A DNA stretch of 64,000 bases from Nesterenkonia ebinurensis. GTDB taxonomy: Bacteria > Actinomycetota > Actinomycetes > Actinomycetales > Micrococcaceae. Of the stretch, positions 51,278 through 60,394 are shown piece after piece. Each line of letters starts with the position of its first letter. The first letter of the stretch is position 1. The DNA lies in assembly GCF_008711175.1 (NCBI RefSeq), contig NZ_VWNF01000049.1, positions 110,977-174,976 of the forward strand, read 5' to 3'. A program made the translations under genes and the position numbers. The notes under the pieces were generated by a model, which had not been told where the DNA came from, did not search any database, and was given only the letters and a program-made list of their open reading frames with translations.

Positions 51278-52756
51278 TCATGAAGCGGAAGCTTGGCCGG
51301 TGCGGCGGCGCAGTTGCCGAGCGATGCCGATTATCCCACGCACTTCTCGGAAACCTCCTGGGTAAATTAAAAAGACAAAAATATATGTGATGCTGCTAAT
51401 GAGAGTGCCCAGTACCACCATCCAAGCATCTGCGAGGTCGGGCACTGTGCCGAGCATGAAGCGTGTCCCAAGGAATCCTATTCCGGCAGCTAATATGATT
51501 CTCATACCGTTCCCCAACATGAGCCACGAGCGCTGACCCGCAGTTCGCGCAAGCCAGACCAGATTGATTGGCCAACTTAATGCACGTCCGACTGCATAGG
51601 CCAACGCTACCCATTCCACCCCTAGCATGGCCGCACCCACTATCAGCAGAATTTGAATTGGCTTTGTTACCAGGTTGCTGAGAAGAAGTTGTCGCGGTTG
51701 CCTCGCCACAACGTAGGCCCAGTAGTTTATCTGGCTGAGTGCTTTGAACACTCCGCCTATGGCGAGGATCTGTAAAAGCGGAACGAGGGGCGCCCACTGA
51801 TCACCCAGCAGCAAAGGGATGAGCCAGTCCGCTGTTACTGCAGTGACAAGTAGGACCCACACTGCGGCACCCACCAGTACAGACTGGACTCGCAAGAGCA
51901 TGCTGCTCGATCCGTGTCCTTCTTCCGTGGATCGGTTGATGGTAGGGATAACTACCCAGGTCAGACGCCCAAATATGGCGGTAATCGGCTGCATGAAGAG
52001 CTGAAATGCACGATCATAGTACCCAAGGTCAACCGTCCCCCCTCTTAGGCCAATTGCGAGCCTATCTACATTGTCAGCTGCATAGCCTAGGACGTTAGCA
52101 AGACCGTAGTCACTACCAGCTCGAAGATGTGCTCTGGAACCAGCAGCACGGGTGGGCAATGAAGGAATCCAACGTGACGTAGTCAAATAGAAGCAGAGCA
52201 ACCAGAGCGCTGCAGCACCTTGTTGGACTGCTAGTGCCCAGTAACCCCAACCCAGAAGAGCCGCTGCAATGCCCGCAGCAATTCCTGCCCCAACGGAGGT
52301 GATGGTTGCTAGGGCCAACGCGGTAAACTTCATGTCCCGTGCCAGCCGGGCCTGATACTGCGTCTGCAGGCCACTTAGGAGCAGCACTATCGCCATCACG
52401 GGGACTAACCCAGTTAACCGTGGGTCATCGTACATCAAGGCGATCAGCGGAGCTGCAGCGGCGAGCAGCACGGCAGTGGCTGTTGCCAAGGCGGTATTGA
52501 CCCAAAAGAGATTGGACGACTGGGCCTGAGTAAGCGTCCTCTCCTGGAGTGATGCAGTGCCCATGCCGAAGTCTCGGATCAGGGCACCCAGTCCCATGAA
52601 GATGGTAACCATCGCCAACAGTCCAAATGCGTCGGGTGAGAGCAACCTTGCCAACACGATGGTCCCGGCAAACTGGAGCGCCATTGCTCCGCCTTGTGCA
52701 AGTACGGTGACTCCGGCCCCTCGAGTACCGCGGGAAGCTGCAGTGTTACTGGTCAC
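51278..52756 (-). CDS. Oligosaccharide flippase (Wzx, MOP superfamily)
   Basis: A 492-residue membrane protein with about twelve to fourteen hydrophobic segments. It begins GAGVTVLAQGGAMALQFAGTIVLARLLSPDAFGLLAMVTIF, the typical start of polysaccharide flippases, and contains NYWAYVVARQPRQLLLSNL. It moves lipid-linked repeat units outward. GTG 52756 overlaps the SDR stop codon. Confidence 0.9.
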   Translation of the reverse strand: MTSNTAASRGTRGAGVTVLAQGGAMALQFAGTIVLARLLSPDAFGLLAMVTIFMGLGALIRDFGMGTASLQERTLTQAQSSNLFWVNTALATATAVLLAAAAPLIALMYDDPRLTGLVPVMAIVLLLSGLQTQYQARLARDMKFTALALATITSVGAGIAAGIAAALLGWGYWALAVQQGAAALWLLCFYLTTSRWIPSLPTRAAGSRAHLRAGSDYGLANVLGYAADNVDRLAIGLRGGTVDLGYYDRAFQLFMQPITAIFGRLTWVVIPTINRSTEEGHGSSSMLLRVQSVLVGAAVWVLLVTAVTADWLIPLLLGDQWAPLVPLLQILAIGGVFKALSQINYWAYVVARQPRQLLLSNLVTKPIQILLIVGAAMLGVEWVALAYAVGRALSWPINLVWLARTAGQRSWLMLGNGMRIILAAGIGFLGTRFMLGTVPDLADAWMVVLGTLISSITYIFVFLIYPGGFREVRGIIGIARQLRRRTGQASAS

Positions 52757-53625
52757 GGTTCACCATGAAGTCCTAAAGATCGTCCGCCGTCAACGATGAA
52801 CTCCTGACCAGTGATTGAGGCGGCTCGTGGACTAACAACGAAAGCGACCATCTCGGCGATGTCTTCGGCGCGTACCAGATGAGGAAGAATGCCTTTTGTC
52901 AGGGTCCGTTCTATCTCGCTCTGAGTGATCTGACCGCGTTGGACTATTCCGGGGGTGACGCAATTGACGGTAACTCGGTGAGCGCCAAATTCGAGGGCGG
53001 CTGATTGCGTGAAGCCGAATACACCTGCTTTCGATGCCGCATACTCGGAGAACTTAGCGAGCCCTCCCACACCAACTGTAGATCCAAGATTTACGATACA
53101 CCCGCCATTGCCGGTAGAGATCATCCCCCTGCCGAACGCGGACACTGCAAGCATAGTTGCGCGAAGATTGACGCTAAGCACCTCATCAATAACCTCGACT
53201 GACTGATCCCAGATGTAAGCATTTTTCGAGCGGGATGAACCGCCAGCATTGTTGATGAGTATGTCAATCGGTCCCAAGCGCTCTGCTGTGTCGCGCAAAG
53301 CGGCTGCATCAGAAAGATCGAGTGATTCCCACTGTGCTTCGCCGCCGAGCGATTTGATTTCCGTGACCAATGCCTGGAGCTTGTCAGCGTCTCGTGCGAT
53401 CGCTATAACATGAGCACCATCTGCGGCAAGGCGGATTGCTATTGCCCTTCCGATGGCACCACTTGCGCCGGTAACAACCGCACGTCTATTAGCCAGCGGT
53501 CGGGGACTGGGATCGACTGTGATGCGATACGGCCGGGACATTTCGACGGTGCCAAACTTGCGTTTCAGTGGTCGTTTGATCGCTTGCTTAAGCGGTCCGG
53601 GCACGAATTTTGTGATTTTAGCCAC
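52753..53625 (-). CDS. Short-chain dehydrogenase/reductase of the capsule locus
   Basis: A 290-residue SDR: Rossmann TGASGAIGRAIA (about residue 53), NNAGGSSRSK, catalytic SEYAASKAG (Tyr-x3-Lys), PG-motif CVTPGIVQRGQ, and a C-terminal GQEFIVDGGRSLG. A basic N-terminal extension of about 45 residues (MAKITKFVPGPLKQAIKRPLK) precedes the fold and may bind membrane. The start overlaps the end of the MenD-like gene, so the two enzymes probably act in one pathway, for example reducing a keto product. Substrate unknown. Confidence 0.85.
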   Translation of the reverse strand: MAKITKFVPGPLKQAIKRPLKRKFGTVEMSRPYRITVDPSPRPLANRRAVVTGASGAIGRAIAIRLAADGAHVIAIARDADKLQALVTEIKSLGGEAQWESLDLSDAAALRDTAERLGPIDILINNAGGSSRSKNAYIWDQSVEVIDEVLSVNLRATMLAVSAFGRGMISTGNGGCIVNLGSTVGVGGLAKFSEYAASKAGVFGFTQSAALEFGAHRVTVNCVTPGIVQRGQITQSEIERTLTKGILPHLVRAEDIAEMVAFVVSPRAASITGQEFIVDGGRSLGLHGEP

Positions 53626-55357
53626 GAAGTCCTAACCTCCTCAGTGTCCGACCTGCAAGCTTTCGCACTTTAATATATGTTGACATACCCGCGACCGCGT
53701 TAGCTGCGTGGAAGCCTTTGAGTTGTGTGATATCGGTAACCTTATTAGAGAAAACCTCTAAGAGCATAGGGCCTTCATCAGATGAGGCCGTGAGCGCATT
53801 GAGCCCGCTTTCTACTTCCGATGTATTGACGGCATTGAGATAACGTATTCCAACAGATTCGACCCAGCCTCGACCGGCATGGTGGTGACCCGCTGAGATA
53901 TGCCGCGAAGCCTGGTCGGCAAGCTGAGGGGGCACCGGAGCATCGTGCATCAGCGCCCCACCGCCATTGTTGATCAGCAGAATCCGGAGACCGGCTGGGA
54001 GATGTTTGATGCCGAGTGAATTCATGTCATAGAAGAAGGAGAGGTCTCCAATCACGAGAAACGTGAGCTTCTTGGATGCCGTGGCGTATCCCACTGTGGC
54101 GGACATCGACCCATCAATCCCATTGACGCCTCGGTTTCCTAGAATCGTTATAGTTGGATCGATTGGGTAAAGATGAGCCATTCGCATCGGCGCACTGTTG
54201 GCGATATGTAGAGCCGAATTTTTAGGTAATCGTCGAAGACATTCCCCGATTGTACGTAACTCTCCGAACTGTGAGGGCAGCTCGGGAGGGATGGAAGCTA
54301 CGTTGGCGGCGAGTGAACGATAGGGTGAATCCCTAGGGGATGTATCTGTCGTGACAGCGTTCGCAAAGAAATCGCCAGGATTAATCTGGAACACATCCGT
54401 TAACTGCCAGAACGGATCTACGATCTTTCCGTCGGGGTCCACTCGCCAATGCTCGATCTCTCGGTTGTTGATGAGTGCCTTCATCTCTTCTATCAAAAAG
54501 AGTGTGCCTCCTACGGTGATTACGATGTCAGGAGAGAGCGCCCCGGAACGAGCCTTCCCTGAACGAAGGGCGGCGAATGCGTTCGGAAGGACAGAGCGAT
54601 GGTGAAGATTACCTAAATGGTCCGCCACGATCAGCGAGTCGGTCCGCCTAGTAAAATGGTCGATAGCCTCCAGTGTCCTGTTATCGGTCGGCTCGCTCTG
54701 GCCCCACAGCACCAAGACCCTTTTGTCGCGAAGTCTGTCTCCGACCTCCGACCAGTCTGTACCCCAGTTGCTGGGCGTGTGGTGGCTGATTACGCGAGCG
54801 ACGGGTAGTTCATTGACTGAATATGAGAGTCCTGTGTGCCTAGCGACGGGCACATTGATGTGAATCGGACCGGCTCCGTTCACCCGCAATGCGAGGAGTG
54901 CTTCGTTGATCACCCGGTTGTCATACCAGTGATCCATATCGTCGCGGATGGGGCGTAACAGTGCTCGTGCCCGCAGCATACCAGCGAATAAAGGCGTTTG
55001 ATCGAGCATCTGATCTTCCATCTGGTCAAGCAAAGGTGCAGGTCGGTCCGCAGTGACAGCTACGAGTGGAAGGCGTTGATAATAGGCATCTGCTACCGCG
55101 GACGCGAGATTTACAGCGGCCGTGCCTGAAGTCGTCAATACCGCTACCGGCTTGCCTACCGCGCGAATTACACCAATGGCGAAGAATCCGGCCGAACGTT
55201 CGTCTACAACCGAATAGAGCTGAAAATCAGGATCTGCTTCAAGCGAACGAACGATCGGGTAATGACGAGATCCGGGAGATATTACCGCGTGTCGCACACC
55301 ATGTGACTTCAGCAGAGAAATAAGCTCTAGGACCATCGGATCATTAACATACATCAT
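53618..55357 (-). CDS. MenD-like thiamine-diphosphate enzyme in the capsule locus
   Basis: A 579-residue ThDP enzyme most like SEPHCHC synthase (MenD). Seen: AVISPGSRHYPIVRSL, the cofactor-activating Glu in VVDERSAGFFAIG, TSGTAAVNLASAVADAYYQRLPLVAVTADRP, GNRGVNGIDGSMSATVGYATASKK, and LVIGDLSFFYDMNSL with INNGGGALM for ThDP/Mg. The substrate-side GANQ segment of true MenD reads MEDQ here. A basic C-terminal tail (KVRKLAGRTLRRLG) is added. No other menaquinone gene is nearby. GAGG precedes two ATG codons. Probably makes a modified sugar or acyl unit rather than menaquinone; this is inference. Confidence 0.8.
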   Translation of the reverse strand: MMYVNDPMVLELISLLKSHGVRHAVISPGSRHYPIVRSLEADPDFQLYSVVDERSAGFFAIGVIRAVGKPVAVLTTSGTAAVNLASAVADAYYQRLPLVAVTADRPAPLLDQMEDQMLDQTPLFAGMLRARALLRPIRDDMDHWYDNRVINEALLALRVNGAGPIHINVPVARHTGLSYSVNELPVARVISHHTPSNWGTDWSEVGDRLRDKRVLVLWGQSEPTDNRTLEAIDHFTRRTDSLIVADHLGNLHHRSVLPNAFAALRSGKARSGALSPDIVITVGGTLFLIEEMKALINNREIEHWRVDPDGKIVDPFWQLTDVFQINPGDFFANAVTTDTSPRDSPYRSLAANVASIPPELPSQFGELRTIGECLRRLPKNSALHIANSAPMRMAHLYPIDPTITILGNRGVNGIDGSMSATVGYATASKKLTFLVIGDLSFFYDMNSLGIKHLPAGLRILLINNGGGALMHDAPVPPQLADQASRHISAGHHHAGRGWVESVGIRYLNAVNTSEVESGLNALTASSDEGPMLLEVFSNKVTDITQLKGFHAANAVAGMSTYIKVRKLAGRTLRRLGLRG

Positions 55358-55450
55358 TAAACCTCATAGCTTTAAATCATTAAATAACAAATATTCTTAT
55401 ATTTAATAAAGATTAATTTGGATTAACTTGACAGAATTCTTCTTTGATCA
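55358..55450 (-). promoter_or_regulatory. Very AT-rich promoter region upstream of the MenD-like gene
   Basis: About 75 of these bases are A or T in an otherwise high-GC window, with A/T tracts that could act as UP elements or as a binding site for an Lsr2-type xenogeneic silencer. No single -10/-35 pair stands out. Confidence 0.5.
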
Positions 55451-55486
55451 CGGAAAAGGGGGTGCTGAGGCTCGTTCTCATTCATG

Positions 55487-56389
55487 CTAGGGCTTTGGGG
55501 AGAGTTTCGGTAAGTGACTTAGTCTGCGAATGGCGGCCCGTGCCGCGCTTTGGAGCCCTTCGAGATCGGAGCGCAAGAGCATAAGCAGTGTGTGTTTCCC
55601 ACGCTGGAAGGGGGTGGGGGCAGTGCGGGCTCGAATGCTGTGAATTTGTCGCTTGAGCAGTCGGGAATCTGCTAAGGACAGGGAATTACGGTGTTTCTGA
55701 TAAAAGAGCTCCATGCCTTGGGCGCGTTTCTCGTTCCAGTTGGTGAGTTGCTCTCCCTCATGTTGACGATGAACGGCTGTTCGCCGCGGAGAGACTGCAT
55801 AGGAAAAGCCGCTAGTTAAGAGGCGGTAGAAGAGATCCTTGTCATTGGAGACCGGTAGGTAGGGATCAAAACCTCCGATACTAAGATATGCTGAGCGCCG
55901 GATGAGCAAATTGCTACCGGTGATACCGGGGTTTCGGGCGAGTACTTCGTCTGGCCCGAGGCTCTCCCTGATCGAAAAGTGAGGAGCTGTTTTACCCCGG
56001 CGAGAAATGCCCATCCAGCTGATGACGGCGTCGGCCTGGGGGTTCCGCTGTAAGGCTTCTGCCAAGCCAGTAAGATGATCGGAGGTCCAAAGATCGTCAT
56101 CATCCATAAAAGCTAGCCATTCACTGGAAGCGGCCTTAGCTCCGATATTCCGAGAGGCTGATGCGCCATAAGGCCCAGTATGTTTGGTAATCCTTGTTAA
56201 GCGAACTTTGCGCTGTTCACTGGCATGTTCCGTTACGACGGAAGCAGTAGCGGGATCATCCAGATCGTCCACCACGATGATTTCCGTAGGGGTTACAGGA
56301 TGTTGTTGGAAAATACTGCTGAGCGCATCGCGGAGGAGATCAGATCGTCCGTGGGTAGGGATAATGCATGTGATGACTGGTTTTATCAA
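55487..56389 (-). CDS. Family 2 glycosyltransferase
   Basis: A 300-residue GT-A enzyme: TCIIPTHGRSDLLRDALSSIFQQ, EWLAFMDDDDLWTSDHL (about 90-105), SIGGFDPYLPVSNDKDLFYRLL. It is similar in layout to the transferase at 49108. It has a basic C-terminal region but no membrane segment. It overlaps the epimerase gene upstream by ATGA. Confidence 0.87.
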   Translation of the reverse strand: MIKPVITCIIPTHGRSDLLRDALSSIFQQHPVTPTEIIVVDDLDDPATASVVTEHASEQRKVRLTRITKHTGPYGASASRNIGAKAASSEWLAFMDDDDLWTSDHLTGLAEALQRNPQADAVISWMGISRRGKTAPHFSIRESLGPDEVLARNPGITGSNLLIRRSAYLSIGGFDPYLPVSNDKDLFYRLLTSGFSYAVSPRRTAVHRQHEGEQLTNWNEKRAQGMELFYQKHRNSLSLADSRLLKRQIHSIRARTAPTPFQRGKHTLLMLLRSDLEGLQSAARAAIRRLSHLPKLSPKP

Positions 56390-57348
56390 AGTCTTACTCG
56401 CTCGTAATCAGGGTCGGCTGCCCAACGTAGCTGTGCTTCCAGGCCATCCCGCAGAGACGTTTTGGGTTCCCAGCCAGTGAGCTTCCGCAGCAAGCTTCCG
56501 TCGCCGCCGGTTCGTTTGACATCTCCTGCGACCTTGTCTGCGTAAATGATATTAGGTTTGCGGCCGGCGGCTTCGCTGAGGATCTCCAGCGTCTCGTTGA
56601 CGGTGATGGATCCTCCGCCGGCGACGTTCATTACTAGCCCTGGTTCCAGATTATGCTCGGCGGCCAGGATGTTTGCCTCCACAACGTCGTCAATGTAGGT
56701 GAAGTCACGGATTTGAGTGCCATCACCGTATACGTGGATTGGCTGACCGCTCAGAATCGCTCGCGAGAAGCGCGTGAACGCCATATCGGGACGTTGCCCC
56801 GGTCCGTAGACGGTGAAGTAGCGGAGGGAGACGGTCGGTAGGTTGAACTGTGTCCCGTAGAGACTCCAGAGATGCTCAGCGGCCAGTTTGGTGACACCGT
56901 AGGGGCTGCGAGGACGGGGTAGGACAGTCTCGTCTGTGGGGTAGGTTTCAGCGTCGCCGTAGACCGAGGAGGAGGAGGCGTAGATCATGCGACTGATGGT
57001 GGTGCTGTGGCGCGATGCCTCCAGCAAGCGCTGCGTGACCTGGATATTGGCCTGAATATAGTCCCCGAAGTCCTCGCCCCAGGAGTTGCGTACGCCCGGT
57101 TGCCCGGCCTGGTGGAAAACCCAGTCCACATCCTCCAGCAAGGGGTTGAGCGGCATCGTACCCAGGTCTTCCTCGATGAAGGTGAATCGTTCTTGATCCT
57201 TGACCCGCTGCAGGTTGCCGACCTTGTGCTGGGTATCGTAGTAATCACTGATCGAATCGATACCGACCACTTCATGGCCCAGGTCGACCAGGCGACGCGA
57301 GAGGTGGCTGCCGACGAATCCAGCGGCACCGGTGACGAGTGCTTTCAT
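56386..57348 (-). CDS. NAD-dependent epimerase/dehydratase (UDP-sugar epimerase type)
   Basis: A 320-residue extended SDR: MKALVTGAAGFVGSHLSRRLVDLGHEVVGIDSISDYYD, SSSSVYG, catalytic SPYGVTKLAAE (Tyr-x3-Lys), LRYFTVYGPGQRPDMA, and GDGTQIRDFTYIDDVVEA. Closest in pattern to UDP-glucuronate/UDP-glucose 4-epimerases. It supplies a nucleotide sugar for the polymer; the exact sugar cannot be assigned. Confidence 0.88.
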   Translation of the reverse strand: MKALVTGAAGFVGSHLSRRLVDLGHEVVGIDSISDYYDTQHKVGNLQRVKDQERFTFIEEDLGTMPLNPLLEDVDWVFHQAGQPGVRNSWGEDFGDYIQANIQVTQRLLEASRHSTTISRMIYASSSSVYGDAETYPTDETVLPRPRSPYGVTKLAAEHLWSLYGTQFNLPTVSLRYFTVYGPGQRPDMAFTRFSRAILSGQPIHVYGDGTQIRDFTYIDDVVEANILAAEHNLEPGLVMNVAGGGSITVNETLEILSEAAGRKPNIIYADKVAGDVKRTGGDGSLLRKLTGWEPKTSLRDGLEAQLRWAADPDYERVRL

Positions 57349-57384
57349 AGAGTTTCCTCGCAGTGGTTGTGAGAAACAAATTAG

Positions 57385-58503
57385 TCAGGAATAAAGAGCC
57401 GCTATAACTTCAGGCGCTGAGAGGTGATGTGCGGACTCTTGCGCATCCCCATGATCGAGATCTTTGGTCAAACGGATCCGCTCTGCGAATGACTGGCCAT
57501 CTGGCGCGGCGTGATACCCGTTCGTACCCTCTTGGATGAGATTTCCGGTATCAGCTCCCTCTGTGGTTACAGCGATAAGACCTGAGGCGAGACCTTCGAC
57601 GAGAACCCTGGGAAAGCCCTCATAACCTGCCACTGAGGTCATCAGCAGAGTGGAGGCAACCGACATCTCTTCCATGACCCGAGTAGGGCCCAATCTGCCA
57701 ACTAGTTCAATCCTATCCTGGAGCTTCAACTGTTTGACCAGCTGTTCCAAGGCGGAGGCACGGTTACCTGTTCCAATGATTCTGAGTCGCCAAGGCTCAT
57801 CCGGATGCTGTTCCCTCAGTGCGGCCATCGACTGAACTGCGATTTCAGGCTGCTTGGGTTGTTCGAGTCTTCCCACCCACAACAGTAAATGAGGGTCGCG
57901 CTGCGCATGATCAGCAGAAATTACCAGCTCAGGATCCCACCAGGTGGGCGAGAACCGGGCCGCCGGGTTCCACTGCTGGACCGTGGGAGTGTAGCTAGGG
58001 TTGAACACCCGTACGCGTGAAGCACGAGAGGCAACTCTCTTCTCAATAGCTCGATGGCCTAACGGGGCCTTCTTCCAGAAAGAATCTGAGTCCGAACCCA
58101 GGAGGCCAGCTTCCTGGGTATGAATGAAATAGTCAAAAGGAGCATCTCGCCACAGCCAGTTGGCGAGCAGGCTTAGGTCAGCCCGGTGGGTCTGTACCAC
58201 TTCAGGCGTGGGTAGTCGGTGGCGGAAACGCAACGTTCCGGCTGCGATACGTACAGAGTGGGGGACTTTCCGAACTTGATTGCCGGGATCCAACCGCACA
58301 ACGGGCATAAACCGAATGTCTCTCCCGAAGAGTGAGTGGTCTTCCCATGCGCCTAGCTTTCGGTGCTCGTCATTGGCCCCGTCAACGCCGACGATAAGGA
58401 TTTCCTCTTCGCGACGGTATTTAATGATGCCGCGAATGCAGGTGTCGATCCCCCCCGGGGCGGGAGTCAACGGATCAAATTTATGAAGAATGAGTCGGGT
58501 CAT
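57385..58503 (-). CDS. Family 4 glycosyltransferase
   Basis: A 372-residue GT-B enzyme. The N-terminal half holds LILHKFDPLTPAPGGIDTCIRG, and the donor half LLWVGRLEQPKQPEIAVQSMAAL, LVGRLGPTRVMEEMSVASTLLMTSVAGYEGFPRVLVEGLASGLIAVTT, including the E-x7-E motif. ATG 58503 follows AGAGG at a 4-5-base gap; the frame stays open to 58719 but those residues are not family-like. A C7 run at 58450-58456 lies near the 5' end. Confidence 0.87.
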   Translation of the reverse strand: MTRLILHKFDPLTPAPGGIDTCIRGIIKYRREEEILIVGVDGANDEHRKLGAWEDHSLFGRDIRFMPVVRLDPGNQVRKVPHSVRIAAGTLRFRHRLPTPEVVQTHRADLSLLANWLWRDAPFDYFIHTQEAGLLGSDSDSFWKKAPLGHRAIEKRVASRASRVRVFNPSYTPTVQQWNPAARFSPTWWDPELVISADHAQRDPHLLLWVGRLEQPKQPEIAVQSMAALREQHPDEPWRLRIIGTGNRASALEQLVKQLKLQDRIELVGRLGPTRVMEEMSVASTLLMTSVAGYEGFPRVLVEGLASGLIAVTTEGADTGNLIQEGTNGYHAAPDGQSFAERIRLTKDLDHGDAQESAHHLSAPEVIAALYS

Positions 58504-58702
58504 CAGGCCTCTAGATTGAAGATGAGTGGTGCAGCGGACATAAATTTCCAGTAGCCTCTGGTCTCTTGGGGCCAGTGCGGCTGGATGGCCATAGAAGGGT
58601 GGCACTTTCACGAAGGGCCAGTTTCTCGACATTCTAGGGCATCGAACTAGGTCTAGAGGAGCGTCTGCGCAGCTGTGAGGCAAGCATGCTGCCCCACAAC
58701 AG

Positions 58703-58831
58703 CTAGTGTGTACCCGCACCGTGGAATGCGGTTTCTACGGTGTGCCAGAGAACCATCAGATCTGCGGTGAGAGGCTCCTCATCATAGAGATCCAGACGCA
58801 CGGATTCTTCCATCAACTTGATCGATAGTCC
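58703..58831 (-). pseudogene. Remnant of a priming glycosylphosphotransferase C-terminus
   Basis: Translating the minus strand gives MEESVRLDLY-DEEPLTADLMVLWHT and a stop at 58705-58703, matching the last 35 or so residues of the priming transferases at 45170 and 60395. Only the tail remains; the upstream catalytic part is gone. Together with the IS110 remnant it fills much of the 780-bp gap 58504-59283. Confidence 0.75.
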
Positions 58832-58931
58832 CCCAGGTTTGATATTTCAGATGTTCACTGATGTGCCCACAGTAATACTCAGAGTGCAGGCACGGGTTAG
58901 AGGTTATGCTCCCCCGGTGGGTTGGCACATG

Positions 58932-58954
58932 CGTGATAAACACTCAATTTTGAT
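58932..58954 (+). repeat. 23-bp repeat, copy 1
   Basis: Starts CGTGATAAACACTCAATTTT and ends GAT; identical over 23 bases to 62067-62089. It lies just beyond the 3' end of the IS110-like remnant. Confidence 0.8.
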
Positions 58955-58969
58955 CTGCGGGTGCCTTTG

Positions 58970-59100
58970 TCAAATCAGGGTCGTCGTTGTTGGTGAGGAG
59001 TTGAGGACACGCCGGGCGAGGTAGCGTTTAGGTAGCGGTGGATCTTGCGGTCTATTTTACCTTCTTCCTTTCGTCTCTCGACGTAGGCCTCCATCAGCTA
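58970..59100 (-). pseudogene. IS110-family transposase C-terminal remnant, frameshifted
   Basis: Minus-strand translation gives MEAYVERRKEEGKIDRKI and, after a one-base frame change, PKRYLARRVLNSSPTTTT before TGA at 58972-58970. This matches the conserved C-terminal end of actinobacterial IS110-type transposases (Y-[IV]-x-RR...LKRYLAR). The rest of the element is missing. Confidence 0.6.
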
Positions 59101-59283
59101 ATGTGTTACATCGGATTCACGGCCTATAGATTATGCTTTTTCGGAATGAAATGGCGACGCAATCGGCTGAGCTCCCATCATGGAGATCACTCCGCAGCCA
59201 GGACCTAGATTGTCCGGCTTCTAGAGGTGGCATGCGATCGCTAGAACGAACAGTAGCGGTGGTTCTAACGAAAGGCGAACAGC

Positions 59284-60366
59284 ATGGAGGCCAAAGGCCA
59301 AAAGAGGGTCGGGGGGGGGCGGATTGTTTGGTTGGACGTTGCCCGGGGTCTAGCAATTTTGCTGCTCGTGTCGAATCATGCAACTCAGCAGCTTGAACTC
59401 TATGGGTGGGATATTGGGGTACTGCGGCAGTTGAACCAATTGATGGTACCGATTCGTCAACCATTGTTTTTTATTGTTGCAGGATTGCTCCTCAGCAGTT
59501 ATCTAACAGGGCAGTCCCGTGCGTCGCACCTTAGTCGAAGGTTGTTACCGCTTGCGTGGATTTTCCTAGTTTGGTCAACTATATGGTGGCTTGCGTTCAT
59601 GGTGCTCCCTCAAACGGCTGACCGGCAGGCTAACCCAATCCCTGATCCGCTATCAGCATTCATTAACCCAACCAGTCCGCTTTGGTTCGTATATGCGGTA
59701 ATGCTATATATCATTTATATGATCGCGACTTGGCGGCTTCCCGGTTATGTGGTGCTCGGGATGGCCGCTGTAGTTTCCCTGCTCTTCCGCTACCAGGTCG
59801 TTCGGGTTGGAGATAGTTTCCATTGGGTGTCTATAGGCTCCCACTTGGTATTCTTTGTTGCTGGCATGGTTCTCGCGGAGCGCCTATCTCGTCTGCAATC
59901 GAACTCATCCTGGCCCAAGGTGGCGGTTGTCACGATGGGGATGGTCGTAGGAGTTGTGGGCACCTCCCTTCTTGGGCGCTCCATTTTCCCTGTTGAGGGG
60001 CTTCCTCGGTACGTTCTGTCCTTCGTGGGCGCCGCTCTCGGATTGCTGGTGGCGGGGGTAGTTGCCCGGAAGGGCTTCATAGCGGCATTGATTGCCCGTG
60101 CGGGCAAGGAGTCGCTACCGATCTACGTTATGCACACACTAATCATGGCCTCTATGCTCGCTGTTCTATCAGTCGGGGTGTCCGTTGGAGGCGCCACGGA
60201 TGGAAGTAGATTGCAGTCAGCTGCGGAGGAACTTGGCCCTATTGCTGCGATCATCACCTGGATAGCACTATTTCTAGTTTCAGTACTTGGCAGCATCACT
60301 CTTGGCAGGCTCTTCAGGACGCATCTCCCAGTCGTGTTCAGGCCTCCGCAGCTAATGCGCCGTTGA
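59284..60366 (+). CDS. Acyltransferase family 3 membrane protein
   Basis: A 360-residue membrane acyltransferase with about ten hydrophobic segments: RIVWLDVARGLAILLLVSNHATQ (catalytic-type R-x10-H near the N-terminus), FIVAGLLLSSYL, FWV-like loops, and LPIYVMHTLIMAS near the C-terminus. It probably O-acetylates the polysaccharide. Codons 10-12 are a run of nine G (59311-59319), a place where slippage would switch the protein off. AAAGG lies upstream of ATG 59284. The flanking genes run on the opposite strand. Confidence 0.87.
   Translation: MEAKGQKRVGGGRIVWLDVARGLAILLLVSNHATQQLELYGWDIGVLRQLNQLMVPIRQPLFFIVAGLLLSSYLTGQSRASHLSRRLLPLAWIFLVWSTIWWLAFMVLPQTADRQANPIPDPLSAFINPTSPLWFVYAVMLYIIYMIATWRLPGYVVLGMAAVVSLLFRYQVVRVGDSFHWVSIGSHLVFFVAGMVLAERLSRLQSNSSWPKVAVVTMGMVVGVVGTSLLGRSIFPVEGLPRYVLSFVGAALGLLVAGVVARKGFIAALIARAGKESLPIYVMHTLIMASMLAVLSVGVSVGGATDGSRLQSAAEELGPIAAIITWIALFLVSVLGSITLGRLFRTHLPVVFRPPQLMRR
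59311..59319 (+). repeat. G9 tract in codons 10-12 of the acyltransferase gene
   Basis: Nine consecutive G within the 5' end of the coding region, in frame as Gly-Gly-Gly in this sequence. Confidence 0.9.
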
Positions 60367-60394
60367 GATCAATCCTTCGCCAGGGATCTTGAGA

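Noticed and set aside
53618..55357. Housekeeping menaquinone synthesis gene menD
   Set aside because: No other men gene is nearby, the GANQ substrate segment is changed, and it is embedded in a capsule locus with an overlapping SDR. True menD is not excluded until the genome is searched.
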